This document shows, one piece after another, positions 37,241 to 49,310 of a stretch of DNA of 64,000 bases. The notes under the pieces were generated by a model. That model did not search any database, had not been told where the DNA came from, and was given only the letters and a program-made list of their open reading frames with translations. The translations under genes and the position numbers were made by a program. How positions within the stretch are numbered: position 1 is the first letter of the stretch; every line of letters begins with the position of its first letter. Origin of the DNA: Pisaster brevispinus (Eukaryota; Echinodermata; Asteroidea; Forcipulatida; Asteriidae); the NCBI GenBank assembly GCA_023634235.1, contig JAMKCF010000003.1:21980742-22044741 (forward strand). Reading direction: 5' to 3'.

Positions 37241-39380
37241 GGCATAAAAACTCTAACTTCTCGTATGAATTAATGAACATAATTTATCCGGACGAGGTCT
37301 TTCTGAGTACCGTCACGTACGTTGTGATTTTTTATCACAATAGATTTATACTCTACATCATCAAATGACATCAACAGCAGTAATTTTACCGACCAAGTAT
37401 TGATACTCCGTTATTGTAAACATCTACAGAAAATTATTGGGAATAGAAGTATAAACTACAGCGTATGACACAAAGACTCCACGATTGTTGACATTGATAC
37501 CAACTGGGATGGTTAAGGCGTTTCCAACCATCCGGGATCAGATTGACCAACATAGGACTTAAGAAGACACGTTCAGGCACAACAAATCTCAGTTCAATTA
37601 ATTGATTTCATTGATACAATACAATATTGTTGCCGAATCTCCTACTCAAGTACAAGGGAGCCGTGGCCGTGACCTGCACACACGCCCACACATCTCTGGA
37701 CGAGAGACCACGAGGGTGTGATCCCAATGGGTGTTATGCTACAAAAAGTATGGAATCGCGTGATAAAACATTTAAACTTGAACTGGGGAGAGTCAGTTTA
37801 CATTAATCACTGAATCAAATAAAACCATTACATCACACAACAGAACCAACATTAAGCACACAAGAGTCATTGGCATCCATGAGCGTTTTAAACAGCGTAG
37901 AAGAGTCGGTCTGTTCTTAATCTGTGTAGTTCCTACCGTTTCTTAAACACCAGAAATGCAAATTACAGTTCTACATATTATCAGATGATGGCAAGGTAAG
38001 AAAAACAGACGGAAAGTGGTTCTGCGGAGAGCAACAGGACAGGCCATTATGCCAAGAGTGGGTAAGAGGTTGCGGAGAGCACTTGTGTGGACTGTTCACC
38101 GTTGGAGCCTCTCCCAATAAGGGCTGAAACTGAAGATCTCATTTCCGATCGACTGCTTCGGCGGCTTCCCGTCATACTTGTCCAAAAGCTGTCTATATGA
38201 GATCAGGCCAAATGAATTAAATTACAACAGATTTAAATAACTCCTCATCACCAATTGATTTCATTGGAACGTGCGGAATCATTCCGTCGATAAACATCAC
38301 TGATCAGTCGAAAAGATGATCGAAATCTAAAAAGATTGTTTAAAAATAACAAACAAAGCTTTGGACTTTATCTTATCTGCATTTTTATTTTCTTCTTCTT
38401 CTTCTCGTTTCTTCTTCTTTCTTCTTTACACTAGGTCTCTGCCAGATATTATTTCCGTTTCGAGATAATTAAAAATAGTGTTATGCAGTAAGAGAGTGTG
38501 AATTGCGCCCTCTTTAATTTTTCACTCGTAATACATTTTCTAGTCAACAGAGGGGGTTATTTCTGAAGGGAGTACTACACTAAAAAATAATATTAACAAA
38601 TCCCATAGCCTTCAACGCTTAATTCTAAACATATTTAACAAATACTCAACAATATTTTGAAGTCTCTCAACCTCTACAAACTGAACCAAATCTATTTTTT
38701 GACAAAACTCGGGTTTTGGGTTGGGGTGTTTTTCTTCTTTTTTTCTTCTTATTAACATTTTTCGTAGGTTAGCCGTTTCGGCTTTGAGCTTTGCTCATCC
38801 AAAATAAAAACGCCCCTGAGCGAATAAACTGGCCAGACTCCATCGTGGGGGAAACGACCCTTCACCTTTTAGAACAATAGGGCACATTTTAGAGGGTTGG
38901 TTTACCCCAAAATGTTTAGGTTTAAAAGTGAACAAGCCCAGAGGCACATCATTTATACTTTTTTTTTTGTCAACAATCCATAAAAGCCATTACCTTCGAA
39001 TCATCGAGTTACAGAAAAAGTTGTTGGTTCGCGTTTAATGAGGCTCCGAGCATGAGTTTCTCTCTACTTAGTACGGTGCAACCTTTACGAGTTTCCAAAG
39101 GAAATAAGTCAACATGAAATGTCGCATTTAATGACCTTCAGTGACAGCCATTCCACCTTATGACGATGCTTTACAAAAGAGCAATCGTTTTACCACCACT
39201 ACCGTATGGAGAATTTAAGATACACATGTCCCACCACGCACTTGAATTTAAACCAACTCTGACAATGGCTCGCGTAAATATAAGAGAAGACTTCCGGGAT
39301 CTTACACACTCTGCTAACAAGCTTGCAACCCCCTAAGAGGTTCAAAGTAAAAAAACAAAAAAATACGTCTCCATTGGTCC
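37241..39380. other. Intergenic, no gene recognised
   Basis: AT-rich sequence with a short CTT-rich run near 38393-38425. No exon, structural RNA or repeat with clear boundaries was found. Confidence 0.4.
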
Positions 39381-39524
39381 AGGGGTCGATTTCACAAAGA
39401 TAGTCCTAACTTAGGGCTAGTCCAAGGAGTTATCAAAAACTTAAGACTAGTCCTAAGTTAGGACAAGTAACTCGTCCTAACTCGAGATAAAACTAGTCTT
39501 AACTCTTTGTGAAATCCACCCCCT
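39381..39524. mobile_element. Palindromic MITE, 'GATTTCACAAAGA...AGTCCTAA' type
   Basis: The left end AGGGGTCGATTTCACAAAGA matches the reverse complement of the right end, AGGGGGTGGATTTCACAAAG. Inside, copies of AGTCCTAACTTAG, AAGACTAGTCCTAAGTTAGG and TCGTCCTAACTC alternate in orientation. The full length of 144 bp can fold as one hairpin. Elements with this signature are widespread in marine animals (recalled, not checked). Confidence 0.8.
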
Positions 39525-40053
39525 AGCTGTGTAGTGAGAGAGTTGCTACAGCTTGCGATTGAGGCCATTTTCGGCCCAAAAGCGGAAGTGCGCACAAAGG
39601 GTGCCAGACTAGACCACACATTGGGTTGTGCTACATTTTTTGGACCGATCATGGCGTCTAGTTACCACGTGACCAAAGAAAGCTGGTACCAGCATGTACA
39701 TGTAGCAACCCTTTAAGTCTATACACGGTCCTGAACAGTTCACTCTCTGTATGTGCAATTGTTACACGCAGAAGCATACATTTTACATTTCCAGATTTAT
39801 ATCACCCTCAAACACACATTTCCGTTGTGTTGTAAGTTTTATTTGTTGTACACAGATCCCGCCAGACCAGGAAAACATACATCATCGACTTTGCACTATT
39901 TGACCTCATCCACACTGCTGCATTGACCTTCGGGGTGGAGTACAAAGTGATCAACAGAATGTTGTGTTACCTCTCGCTTGACTGTAGAAAGCGTAGGGTG
40001 ATTTGCATAACACGTTGACGTGTATGGGATTCGTACGATGGCGGATTTCCGCG

Positions 40054-40606
40054 AACAACAAAACACTTTTTCAGTACGGCGTTATAACGCCCTATACGGC
40101 GTCAAAACGTCCTAACTGACGGCGTTACAAAGCCTTATTTACGGCGTTTTAACGCCCTGCTACGGCATTAAAACACTCTCAATGTTTACATTATAAGCAT
40201 TAATTCAAGATATTTATTTATGTCAGTACTGTACTTTCTTCAGGGGTAAACGCAAGGGGAAAAGGTTCTAGTTTGTTAGCTAATTAAAGAAAGATGGATG
40301 GCATGGTCATTGGTGAACTGATCAGGAAACATTTTAAACTTAGATAGGGCCTATACGTTATAACGCCGTACATAAATAGGGCGTTATAGCGCCGTAATAG
40401 GGCGTTATAACGCCGTAAAATTAGGGCGCTACAACGCCGTAAAATTAGGGCGTTATAACGCCGTAACAGGGTGTTATAATGCCGTAATAAGGCGTTACAA
40501 AGCTGTATAGGGCGTAATAACGCCGTAAATTAGGGCGTGATAATTAGGGCGTTATAACGCCGTAATAGGGCGTTATAACGCCGTACTGATAAAGTGTTTT
40601 GTTGTT
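40054..40606. mobile_element. Inverted-repeat element filled with GGCGTTATAACGCC palindromes
   Basis: The ends AACAACAAAACACTTT (40054-40069) and the exact complement (40591-40606) continue into CAGTACGGCGTTATAACGCC on both sides. The left interior (40071-40190) holds about five GGCGTT...AACGCC palindromes; the right interior (40348-40585) holds about eleven, spaced by CGTAATAGGG or CGTAAAATTAGGG. Variants (GCGTTACAAAGC, GTGTTATAATGC) show decay of both halves. Unique AT-rich sequence (40190-40345) separates the two arrays. No ORF is present. Confidence 0.85.
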
Positions 40607-40970
40607 GGCGGATATCAGCCACCGTAGATTCGAGTTGCCAACAGTTTGTACTCTCTTTGCCTCAATATGCTGTATTGCCATAAGCAAATATTTTATTCAA
40701 ACAACTAATCCCAACAAGAAACGACTTGTAGTCATACTTATCTAATTAAATGTGTGTGTGTTCAGTCTCCCGGTACCGTAATCATAATTCACTTCTACGA
40801 ATTTCTACCGATGTGGGATTTAGAAATGTAATTACCTGTTAACGTTTTGATATGCTTGTCTGATGGGATTTAATTACTGTTTGTTATCACTGCAATTCCC
40901 TGTTGGCAGCAAACGTGAACGATCTCAATCCCCATAAAAGAGACCAGCATCTCAAACACTCTCCAGTCTC

Positions 40971-41010
40971 CTGGCGATGACTTAGAGCAGGCTAGTCGAA
41001 ACGTTGAGAC
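40971..41010 (+). ncRNA. Hammerhead-like motif (weak)
   Basis: GCGATGA (40974-40980) is followed by a possible 4-bp stem with hexaloop (TTAG..CTAG) and CGAAACGTTGAG. The spacing resembles CUGANGA...CGAAAC of hammerhead ribozymes, which are known from Penelope-like elements and retrozymes. The first two core bases differ from consensus, so activity is doubtful. It could be a decayed retroelement end or chance. Confidence 0.25.
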
Positions 41011-41294
41011 CAATTAAGAAACTCACTCCGCGGCAGTGAAGTTGATTACAAGAAGTCCCCTCGATCCACTAAGCGAAAGTAGTAGTCCCTACCTTCCGCC
41101 CAGGTAGCAGTTAATAAGCAGGACAGTTCTTTTTTTTAGAACGAAGTAGTCTTTTTAGAACGAAGTAGTCTCCCAAATCACGAAATTTATTTCGTATGGG
41201 AGGCCATTTGGGGCAAAAAAGACAACTACAAAAATAAAGAGATTGCCAGAAATAAATCAATCCCCAGAAACCTATCAATCCCCAGAAATATATC

Positions 41295-43034
41295 TGTAAC
41301 CCTGGGTTCACCTTCAAAAGTAGCGGGAACCGAAAATAATTCACAACTCCCTTTTTAAAATAAAATAAAAAAAGTTTGAGAATTCAAAATATGATGCACA
41401 TAAACAGAAACTCTGATTTATTTAAACAATCAATCGCCAATCAAAAGAAATGCAGAATATAAACTTTACAATAAACAGGATCCTTGAAATATTTAAATAT
41501 TACAAAATGAGCTCAGATGGAATAAGGCGCCAAAGAAAAATGAATCTCTGTTACACGCGTAGTCCGAGTCCAATCCTCTGGCTGTAGACCATCCTCAGTG
41601 GACGAGCATCACAGATAGGAAGTGGTTGGTGACATGAAACGTCCTCATAATTATCACACCCGACATCATAGTAGAGTCATATCTTTGGATTCCGTGACCA
41701 TTTTGTGCTACTTTTGCTATATTTTGTTGCTACTCCTATAGCTGGTTCTGATATCAAATTATGGACTCGGTTTGTTCTTATAGCTCTTTTGATTCCAGAG
41801 CTTTCACATTTCGTCGTTTTAAAGATGGCGACGGCGGCCATCTTGGATTTGGAAGTTAGGATGATCTCCAAACTTCACAAGTACCATTCCAGTGGTTTCG
41901 TTATGCCAAATACAGTGGAAAATGACATCTCTTTTGTCCGTCTAGGTTATTTTGTTGCCAGAGTTATTGAAAGTTAAGTTTTCAAGATGGCGGCGGCGGC
42001 CATCTTGGATTTAGAGGTCAAGATGATCCCTAAACTTTACAATGACCATCTCAGTGAATGTGTCATGCCAGATATAGTAGAAATCGACATCTCTTTTGTC
42101 CATCTTGTCCATTTGGTGCAAGACCTATTACAAATTAGATTTTTCAAGATGACGTCGGCGGCCACTTTGAATATTGCCCTCTACAAAAACTTCCCGTCAC
42201 ATTCCAAAGGTACATATGAGCTAATTCTCATTTTTAATGGTTCCTTAAGTCAAATCCATCGAGAAAAAACAGGTAGAAAAAAATGGTCACGGAATCCAAA
42301 GATATGACTCTACTATCAAAGGTTGGATTTAAATAAATCTGATACTTGCGGGTGTAGACCATAGACTCAGAAAGATATCAAAGCACTGTGTGACTGTGAG
42401 TGGTTATCCTCGATCCAGTAGATAGAAAAATAGAGAGCCAACATTCATAAAAGAAGAAGTTGTCTTGAAAGTTGAAGATAAGGTGCTTGAACATGTTGAA
42501 GAAATGATATGACAAGCACTTGAAGAAAGAGTTGCAGAGACACATCCAACTCATACGATGGCAAATGGTGGAGTGCTTGGTCTGACCAGAATTTTGGGCC
42601 AAGCCAGCGCTCTAACCATGCCTCAGCTTAGATCAGCCGTGCATTATTATCACTGGACAGTTTGAAAAATAACACTCATGGCCCTAAAGTTGATTGGTAG
42701 GAAAGATAAATCTTTACGATTTCACAGCTTGGGGAGGAGATACACAAAAGGTACATCTCCACATCCTCCAAGAAGGTAGAAGATTAACAGCCTTCTTGAA
42801 TAGACAGTAGGTGAAGATCAAAGAACAGGAGTTAAACATACCAGCTAAATAGCCTAAATAACCACACGAAGAACAAAGGGTCACCATGGCTAGAGGAAAT
42901 GCACATGTGGAATAAACACATAGTACAGGAGCAATCAAATTGTAAATAAAAAATACACAATGTAATAAAAACAACTATTTTGGTGAAGCAAAAATACACT
43001 CGTATCCTTATAACACATTTGGGTCAGGGTTACA
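41295..43034. mobile_element. 1.74-kb insertion in the left arm (TGTAACCCTG...CAGGGTTACA)
   Basis: This segment interrupts the subterminal repeats of the outer element exactly: the repeat AGAAATATATC stops at 41294 and TCAATCCC resumes after 43034. It begins TGTAACCCTG and ends with the exact complement CAGGGTTACA, so it starts TG and ends CA like an LTR. The best reading is a solo LTR or a small TIR element. The flanks TATC and TCTC do not form a clean target duplication. It contains the MITE at 41671-42313. Confidence 0.6.
41671..42313. mobile_element. MITE with 33-bp perfect TIRs and three internal ~165-bp units
   Basis: GTAGAGTCATATCTTTGGAT plus 13 further matching bases open the element, and its exact complement closes it. 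TA lies on both sides (41669-41670 and 42314-42315), as for Tc1/mariner or PIF-like insertions. Inside are three diverged units starting near 41823, 41988 and 42147, each headed by AAGATGGCG and a GGCGGCCATCTTGG-like word, which is itself palindromic. Two open frames (41705-41977 and 41987-42307) are carried on the repeats and are not supported as genes. Confidence 0.9.
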
Positions 43035-44180
43035 TCTCAATCCCAAAAATATATCAATGCCCATATGTATATCAATCCCCAGAAATAGTTCAATCCCCAG
43101 AATAGATCATTTCCCAGAAATATATATATAAATCCCGGAAATATCAAGCGGCCCAGTATACGGGTGATTTCCTATGCGATTATTTTGTACACGGCCTATG
43201 GAGCAAGTTGAACCCGCTATGCGAGCACTATTCTTAGACGCGCAGTCTACTTACACTGTGCACAAGCAGTGGGAACAAGAATAAAGTGGCCATATCCCGG
43301 GTCCACCATTGCACTTTGTGGATTTGAAGTTTATCAACGTTTGAAAATCACCACTTACCAATAATAAACTACTACTATGTTCCTTTGTTGTAAAATTTGA
43401 ATGAAGCAATAATATTTTTTTTAAATAACACCGAAAATAGACCGATTGCGCGACCATATGTCACGGTGACCTATAGTGGGTGTAAAACATCAACAAAACA
43501 AGGCGTCCTCCATAGGAAGGTGCCCTTGTTGTAAATTACATGATGATTGTTGCATTTGCTTATTTCGAGACTTTTCTGTCTTGAAATACCGCATATGCAG
43601 AATATTCCAGAGTCTGTAACATGCCGGAGTGTCTGAAAAAAACAGCAAGGACAGGTTCCTGCAAGTCTTGTAAATTCTAGAATGAATGAACGTTTTTATA
43701 AGTTCACGAATTACACGGACGACCGCACTTTTCAAAACAAGAATGTCACAATTTTGAAGCTGAAATCATCTAAAAGAAAAAAGGCTTTCCAAAACTGTAA
43801 GATTCCTTTGTCTTCTTGAAATTAAGTAGGGCTAAACGCTCACCTTTCCAATGATGTAGTTTCATTTGGCAGAGAGACTATTGAGCTACACCAATTATAC
43901 AACTCACTTATCCTTTGCCCTTTATACTATTATTCCTGTCTTCTGAGGAATGTTCAAGCATTCTTGAGGCTTATATCTAAGAGTCTTCTTGCCTTTGTTC
44001 ACTCACTTCAGGCTCTCGCACGCATGCTATACACTCTTCTCAATTATTTCATTCAAAGAGTACATGTACCTTGTAACTATGTCCACTTCTGACACTTCAA
44101 AAATTTTGAAAAAGTTAAAGACAATTTCGAGCAGAAAAATAACGCCATTGGCACACCTAAACATGACTCAATTTCAGTGA

Positions 44181-44654
44181 AGGAGAACAAGCTCGCGTCA
44201 AAAGTACGATAGCAAGTTGGGCAATGTTGCCCATTTCGAATCCAGCGGGAAGCTAGAAATAGCGCTTGACAAAGTCAAACTCGCCCTAATCAGCAAATGC
44301 GATACCGACTTGGCAATTGAAGCAGTGCAAGAGGCCAAAGACTTGATTGCCAAAAGGAAGAGAAAAATCGGAGTAGCCGACGAGAGCAATTACGGCTGGG
44401 CCACGGTTGAACAGCTCGACAAAAAGGGCGCGGACCACCTCTCAGCAGAGCAACTCAAAAGCTTCAGAGTCGTAGAGGAAGAGGCCCTAAACGAAATTGA
44501 ACAACCAGTATGGCGCAAGGTTTTACCCACAGTCTGCCCCTTAAGATCTTGCTTCTCGCCGTCTTTTTCACACTTTGTTGTTTCAATCTGCATATCGTGC
44601 ATTCAGCCCTATCCAATACTGTCTGATGGCCACAGGGTCGTCCGACGCCGGTAG
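44181..44654 (+). CDS. Gag-like ORF of the inverted-arm element (fragment)
   Basis: The frame is open from 44181 (after an in-frame TGA) to the stop at 44654. It has no ATG near its start; 44217 is a TTG, so the true start or upstream exon is missing. The product is lysine/glutamate-rich and mainly helical in character. It contains ALISKCDTDLAIEAVQEAKD, LIAKRKRKI and NYGWATVEQL followed by acidic helices to ALNEIEQ (about 44506). I associate the pattern 'ADxSxYGWATVxEY...DE' with ORF1/Gag-like proteins of invertebrate retroelements, from memory only. After about residue 100 the sequence no longer looks coding. It lies in the core of the inverted-arm element, which supports a mobile origin. 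Confidence 0.45.
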   Translation, partial: RRTSSRQKYDSKLGNVAHFESSGKLEIALDKVKLALISKCDTDLAIEAVQEAKDLIAKRKRKIGVADESNYGWATVEQLDKKGADHLSAEQLKSFRVVEEEALNEIEQPVWRKVLPTVCPLRSCFSPSFSHFVVSICISCIQPYPILSDGHRVVRRR

Positions 44655-45477
44655 TGCATAACTCAAAATAAACCTCTCTGTGGTTGAATTTAATACTGGT
44701 ACTTTATGAAACAGTAATGGGATTTAAACAATGTCGCAACATACAATTTTAATACAAGGGCTTTAGCAACTCTGTTTTTATTGTTTTGTTTTTTTAACAA
44801 AACCCTAATTATGAGGGAAAAAAACTGTCCATGGTGAAAATCAGAATGAAGGAATATTTTGTGAGGGGAAGTAGAAAAGACTTTGCCACAATTAAACCCC
44901 AAAAATCTTGAAAGTCCACAACATTAATATGTGCAATGGTGGACCCGGTATATGGTTATGATTCTTGTGTCCAATGCTTGGGGGACTCCACGGCTAAGAA
45001 TAATATGCTCGTATAACGGGTTCAACTTGCTCCATAGGCCGTGTACAAAATAACCGCATAGGAAATCACCCGTATCCTGGGCCGCTTGATTTCCGGGATT
45101 GATACATTTCTGGGAAATAATTTATTCTGGGAGTTGATATATTTATGGGATTGATAAATTTCTCGGGATTGAAATGTTTCTGGGTTGGATATATTTATGG
45201 GGATTGATTTACATTTCTGGGGATTTATTTATTTATTTCTGGCAATCTCTTTATTTTTGTAGTTGTCTTTTTTGCCCCAATGGCCGCCCATAACTTCGTG
45301 GCAGTAGACTCAAACACTAGCAAGGCAAGTTCTCAAAGAACAAATCTACACGACAACGTAAATATACACACATGGTGTTTCTGCAAACTGATTCTACAAT
45401 AACTATAAATTCATCTTTACAAACGGGCTCTCTATCAAATCCAGTTTTTGTGATGCACTCTAACCTCACAATGATGG

Positions 45478-45775
45478 TATAAAATTCCACTTTATTTCAG
45501 AGCGAAATTTTAAACACGACGTTATCGGATGTTTAACAAAATTGGGTTCGTAACATTCAGCACAGGACGTTTGTGTAAACAAACCGTGGTCAAAATGTGA
45601 ATATTAAATTTCGTTTTGATTAAATTTAGGAAAGTCAGGATTTAAATAAATCCCGTACGAAATGAACAAATCAATGTGTTTAAAAAATATGACGGCATGG
45701 CATAAACAAGTTTCGCTTGGAGAGGGTATTAAAAACGATGACATTCAACGATACCTGTTTACGTTGGTTAGAGAG
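45478..45775. repeat. Dispersed repeat B, copy 2
   Basis: The same ordered words as 18557-18835, starting TTTCAGAGCGAAATTTTAAA. It lies just outside the right end of the inverted-arm element and is not part of it. Confidence 0.65.
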
Positions 45776-46576
45776 ACTTGTATTCAATAGTGTAATCTGT
45801 TATAATAATTTAAAAAAACCAGTTGCATCACAAAACTGACTTTTGCATTTAGAGCCTGCACTACGGACACTGAATGAACGAATGAATGAAGGGGTGAATG
45901 TGTGCGTGCGCGTTGGGGGGGGGGGGTGAATGAATTACGGGATAGTAGGAATTGGAATTAATTATTGAATTGATGAATGAAGTCTCTGAGACCTTGGTGA
46001 CAATGCATGGCTCCCCTCTGATTAATATATTAAGGTACATCTTTGAAAGCAGCCACACATGGTGTTTGTTTACCAACCTTATCAAAACCAAGTGACCTAT
46101 TTTAATCAATGAACAGAAAAAGAGGCCGAGAGGCTCTTTAAACAACCCCAGAAATTTCAATTTCTAGTCTCTTGTTTAATTTGGGTCATCACTTTAACCG
46201 AAAGCTGCTTGATTTCTTTCGCATTTCGAAATTTGCTGATCTCGCCACCACTTTATGAAGTAGACTATTTATCATACCATGCCACAATAACTGAGGTGTG
46301 ATTTGTCATTTTGAAAAAAATAAAACTTCGGGCATTTTATGACCTGCAATGGGGGAGGGGTATTAGTTTTACAGTTTGCATATACAAAAGTACAGTTATC
46401 TGGTTTAATGGTGCAATTATTTATAGCAATACCCTTGAAGACAAGTAATGACAATTTAAAAAAAGGCAAATTATCAGATTCGTTCTAAAATATAATATGA
46501 TTAAATTAACATCTCACCACTACTGACTCTGAAGAAAACTCTTCTTGTTTGAAACACTGTCAAAGCCAGTGTTGTA

Positions 46577-47343
46577 CACTGCAAAAAACTGGGGTGTTAA
46601 AATTGACATCACGGGTGTTGTCACATAATGGTTGTGGTGACACGAACATTTATGTACAGTTAATTATACACCACTTGGCACGCCATACCACTCGGAGTGT
46701 CAGAGGTCACCAGTTGGTAACAACAACGTAAATACCAGCTGCATTGTTTTACGTACTGTATATTATAGTTGTTCTTTATGTCAGGCCATGTGCGTTGCAA
46801 GGCATGACTTTCTATAGTTAGTGTTTTATCCTGCGTTTTTCGTCACGTTCGACCGTTCCTCTTTTGATTGTTTCGAGGCATTATTCGACAGGATTTTGAT
46901 TCCTGATTCCATTTGTTGAACAGCGAATATTCTACAGTTATTTGTGCTGCCTTTGGAGAGCTGTCATTAAATATTTATTAATGCCTTTTTATTGACACTT
47001 CGAGATCAAGTGGAACTTTGTGTCGCTTTTCTTCACGCTTCGCCATCTATAATTTTACTGGAGCGCCACATGAGCTAGTTTTGTATACGGAACTTCATCT
47101 TTATATTTTAGTCCTTTGTCATCGTCGTGTTGTTAGTGATTTTGTCTATGTTTTGTAACTTTGTGAACATTACTGTACGGCACCAAGAGATTCATTCTAG
47201 CGGCTGTATTTTCATCGGACCACTGCATCTGTTTTTTCGCGTGAACACCCTAATGGTGCAAATGCTGAGGGTTTTGTTTTTTTGTATCTATATGTGACAA
47301 CACCCATGGTGTAAATTTTAACACCCCGGTTTTTTTTGCATTG
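46577..47343. mobile_element. TA-flanked TIR element, 'GGGGTGTTAAAA' family, long copy
   Basis: The left end CACTGCAAAAAACTGGGGTG continues TTAAAATTGACATCACGGGTGTTGTCACATA. The right end is its imperfect complement (AACACCCATGG, ATTTTAACACCCCGG, TTGCATTG). TA flanks both sides (46575-46576 and 47344-47345). The interior of about 670 bp has no long open frame, so the copy is non-autonomous. The short relative is at 14249-14482. Confidence 0.85.
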
Positions 47344-47345
47344 TA

Positions 47346-49150
47346 GTACTCGAGTACTATTTGGATGGCACTTAAACTCTTACACGGCTAACAAAATACT
47401 CTCACTCGAAATCCATACTCGATAATCGACAGAAAAATCATCTGTTCTCGAAGTCATGTACTCGATACTCGACTGAAAATTCACTCAGACTCCGATTTTA
47501 AGTACTCTTGGTCAAAATAGCACTTTTCTGTTTGCGTTTGTATGTGTTTAATTGCAAGGAATAGAGGAATAAAGCTATGGAACAAGGAGAATTGAAGTTG
47601 GCTATGTGATGATGTGTTCATGTTTAAGAGACAGAGATCACAACACACAAACTTTATCGTCGAAAAAATGTGTTCCCAAATTATTTGGTTTTATACCTCC
47701 TGTTACAGTATTTGTTTATGAATCCATTTTATGAATATCCTAAATGAGTTTTCTTCAACGCGAGTCATAAACTTATCTCCCAATGTACTTTAATAAAGAC
47801 GATGTTGAAATAGTTGCTAAATGGTAAGAGATGACACATACTTAAAAAAAAAAGAGAATTCGGATTTATTGTGTTGATTCAGATTATCGTAGTTTCTGTA
47901 CCGGGTAGTTAAGCTACACACTGAGCAGTTCAGTAGCTGTTTTGAGTTTGTATATACAGTAAGAACAATAAGCAAGAAAGTGTAACATTTGAGAATCATT
48001 CATCAACATCTTCAAACGGATGAACTCTTCAACTCACTGTGTTTATAAAGTCCACTGATTTATGACACCATTCAGTGTGAACAAAAACCACTGCACGATT
48101 CATGTGGCGAAGCTCATCCCACCTCGATCCCATTACCAGAATGAGTATACGTACCCCGGGATGACCTTTCTGCTCACTGAAAGTCAACCCCAGGTGAGCG
48201 AGCGGGAGGGAGAGAGTGTATATTGAAAGTCACGTATGTCGCAACGGGTAATACGCCAAGGTCAAAGCTGTCCTCCTTCATTACCACTGAGACGATGATG
48301 GATTGAGGTGGGTACCAACAATCCCCGTCTCTACCGTCTCGAAGAGAGACTATTTTGATGTCGCGCAAAAAAAAAATAAAAAATTACGGACCGTGTATCC
48401 TTCAACCAACCAGCTACAGCTCCACAGGTTTGGGATGTTTCAACTCATGCACTATACAGTGATGTTATTACTACACCGTCCGTCCTTCGATTCCACGATG
48501 CTCGAGATAAGAGACTTTCAACGGAATCGGTATTTACTTTGGTCGACCCCTTTGGTTATTCTGCTTATCTTTTGATGGTACGGACTGATAGAGAGTCCGT
48601 CATTTTCTTTCAACCTCGATATCAACGGGGAAATGCATTCGACAACGTGAGCCAATGATAGGATCTTATGGACACTGCGGGAAGAGCTTCACTTTGGGGG
48701 TTAGTGTCACTAACCAATTGACTCACTGGTCGACTGAGAAGTGCGGACTGGAACTGTGGCTCGGGTGCACACACTGTCGCAAGGACTCTCGTCGTCTTTG
48801 ACCTCATTCTCTCGTTGAAGATCTAAAGGAATATCTCACATTGTGGGCAATACACGCTTCAAGGTATGGATGATTAACCTATATAATCGTTAATCGTTGA
48901 ATTTAATACTTTTTAAAATGCGTGACTGTTTTGTTTGTTTTTGTTTGTTTGCTTGTTTGTTTGTTTGGGGTGTTTTACTTCTTTTTTCCCTTTCTTTTTT
49001 GTTCCCTTTTTTTAGGGGAATGTTGTTTGTTGTTTTGTGATTGCTTGTTTTAGGTTATGGATTATTATTTTTATTATTTGGTGTTGTTGTTTTTTCTTCT
49101 CTTTCTGGAGTGGGGGGATTTATTTGACACCAGTTACCACATTTAATTTC
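47346..49150. other. Intergenic, no gene recognised
   Basis: Contains repeated ACTCGA/TACTCGAT words at 47345-47500 (a short degenerate array) and a GTTT-rich stretch at 48930-49030. The 48120-48800 part is somewhat GC-richer but has no supported exon. Confidence 0.4.
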
Positions 49151-49310
49151 TGGAGATGTATACCGGTTTAGATAAGCTTTTGTGTTAAGTCCTCCGCATC
49201 TTTGCTGATCTTCTGATCTAAGCGTACTGTTGGTATTGTCCTACTTGCTTTAAAATGTATTTTACTTGACTTTGTACGGTTTACCTGTCTGCACTGATGT
49301 GGAAATAAAG

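Larger units (their letters stand above)
41165..45310. mobile_element. Long inverted-arm element with nested insertions
   Basis: The left arm is 41165-41294 continued at 43035-43340. The right arm is 44905-45310, inverted. Matching segments in order: GGCCATTTGGGGCAAAAAAG, then ACAACTACAAAAATAAAGAG, then some ten ATCAATCCCCAGAAATA-type subterminal repeats. Next come CAAGCGGCCCAGTATACGGG, ACACGGCCTATGGAGCAAGT and CGGGTCCACCATTGCAC. The arms are about 400 bp once the 1.7-kb insertion in the left one is removed. The core (43340-44905) has one gag-like open frame. Long inverted termini plus such an ORF fit a DIRS-type tyrosine-recombinase retroelement. A TIR DNA transposon is the alternative; no recombinase, RT or transposase was seen. 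Confidence 0.75.

Noticed and set aside
41705..42307. Two frames of 90 and 106 codons with similar sequence
   Set aside because: The similarity comes from the internal 165-bp repeat units of the MITE; one runs to the terminal inverted repeat.
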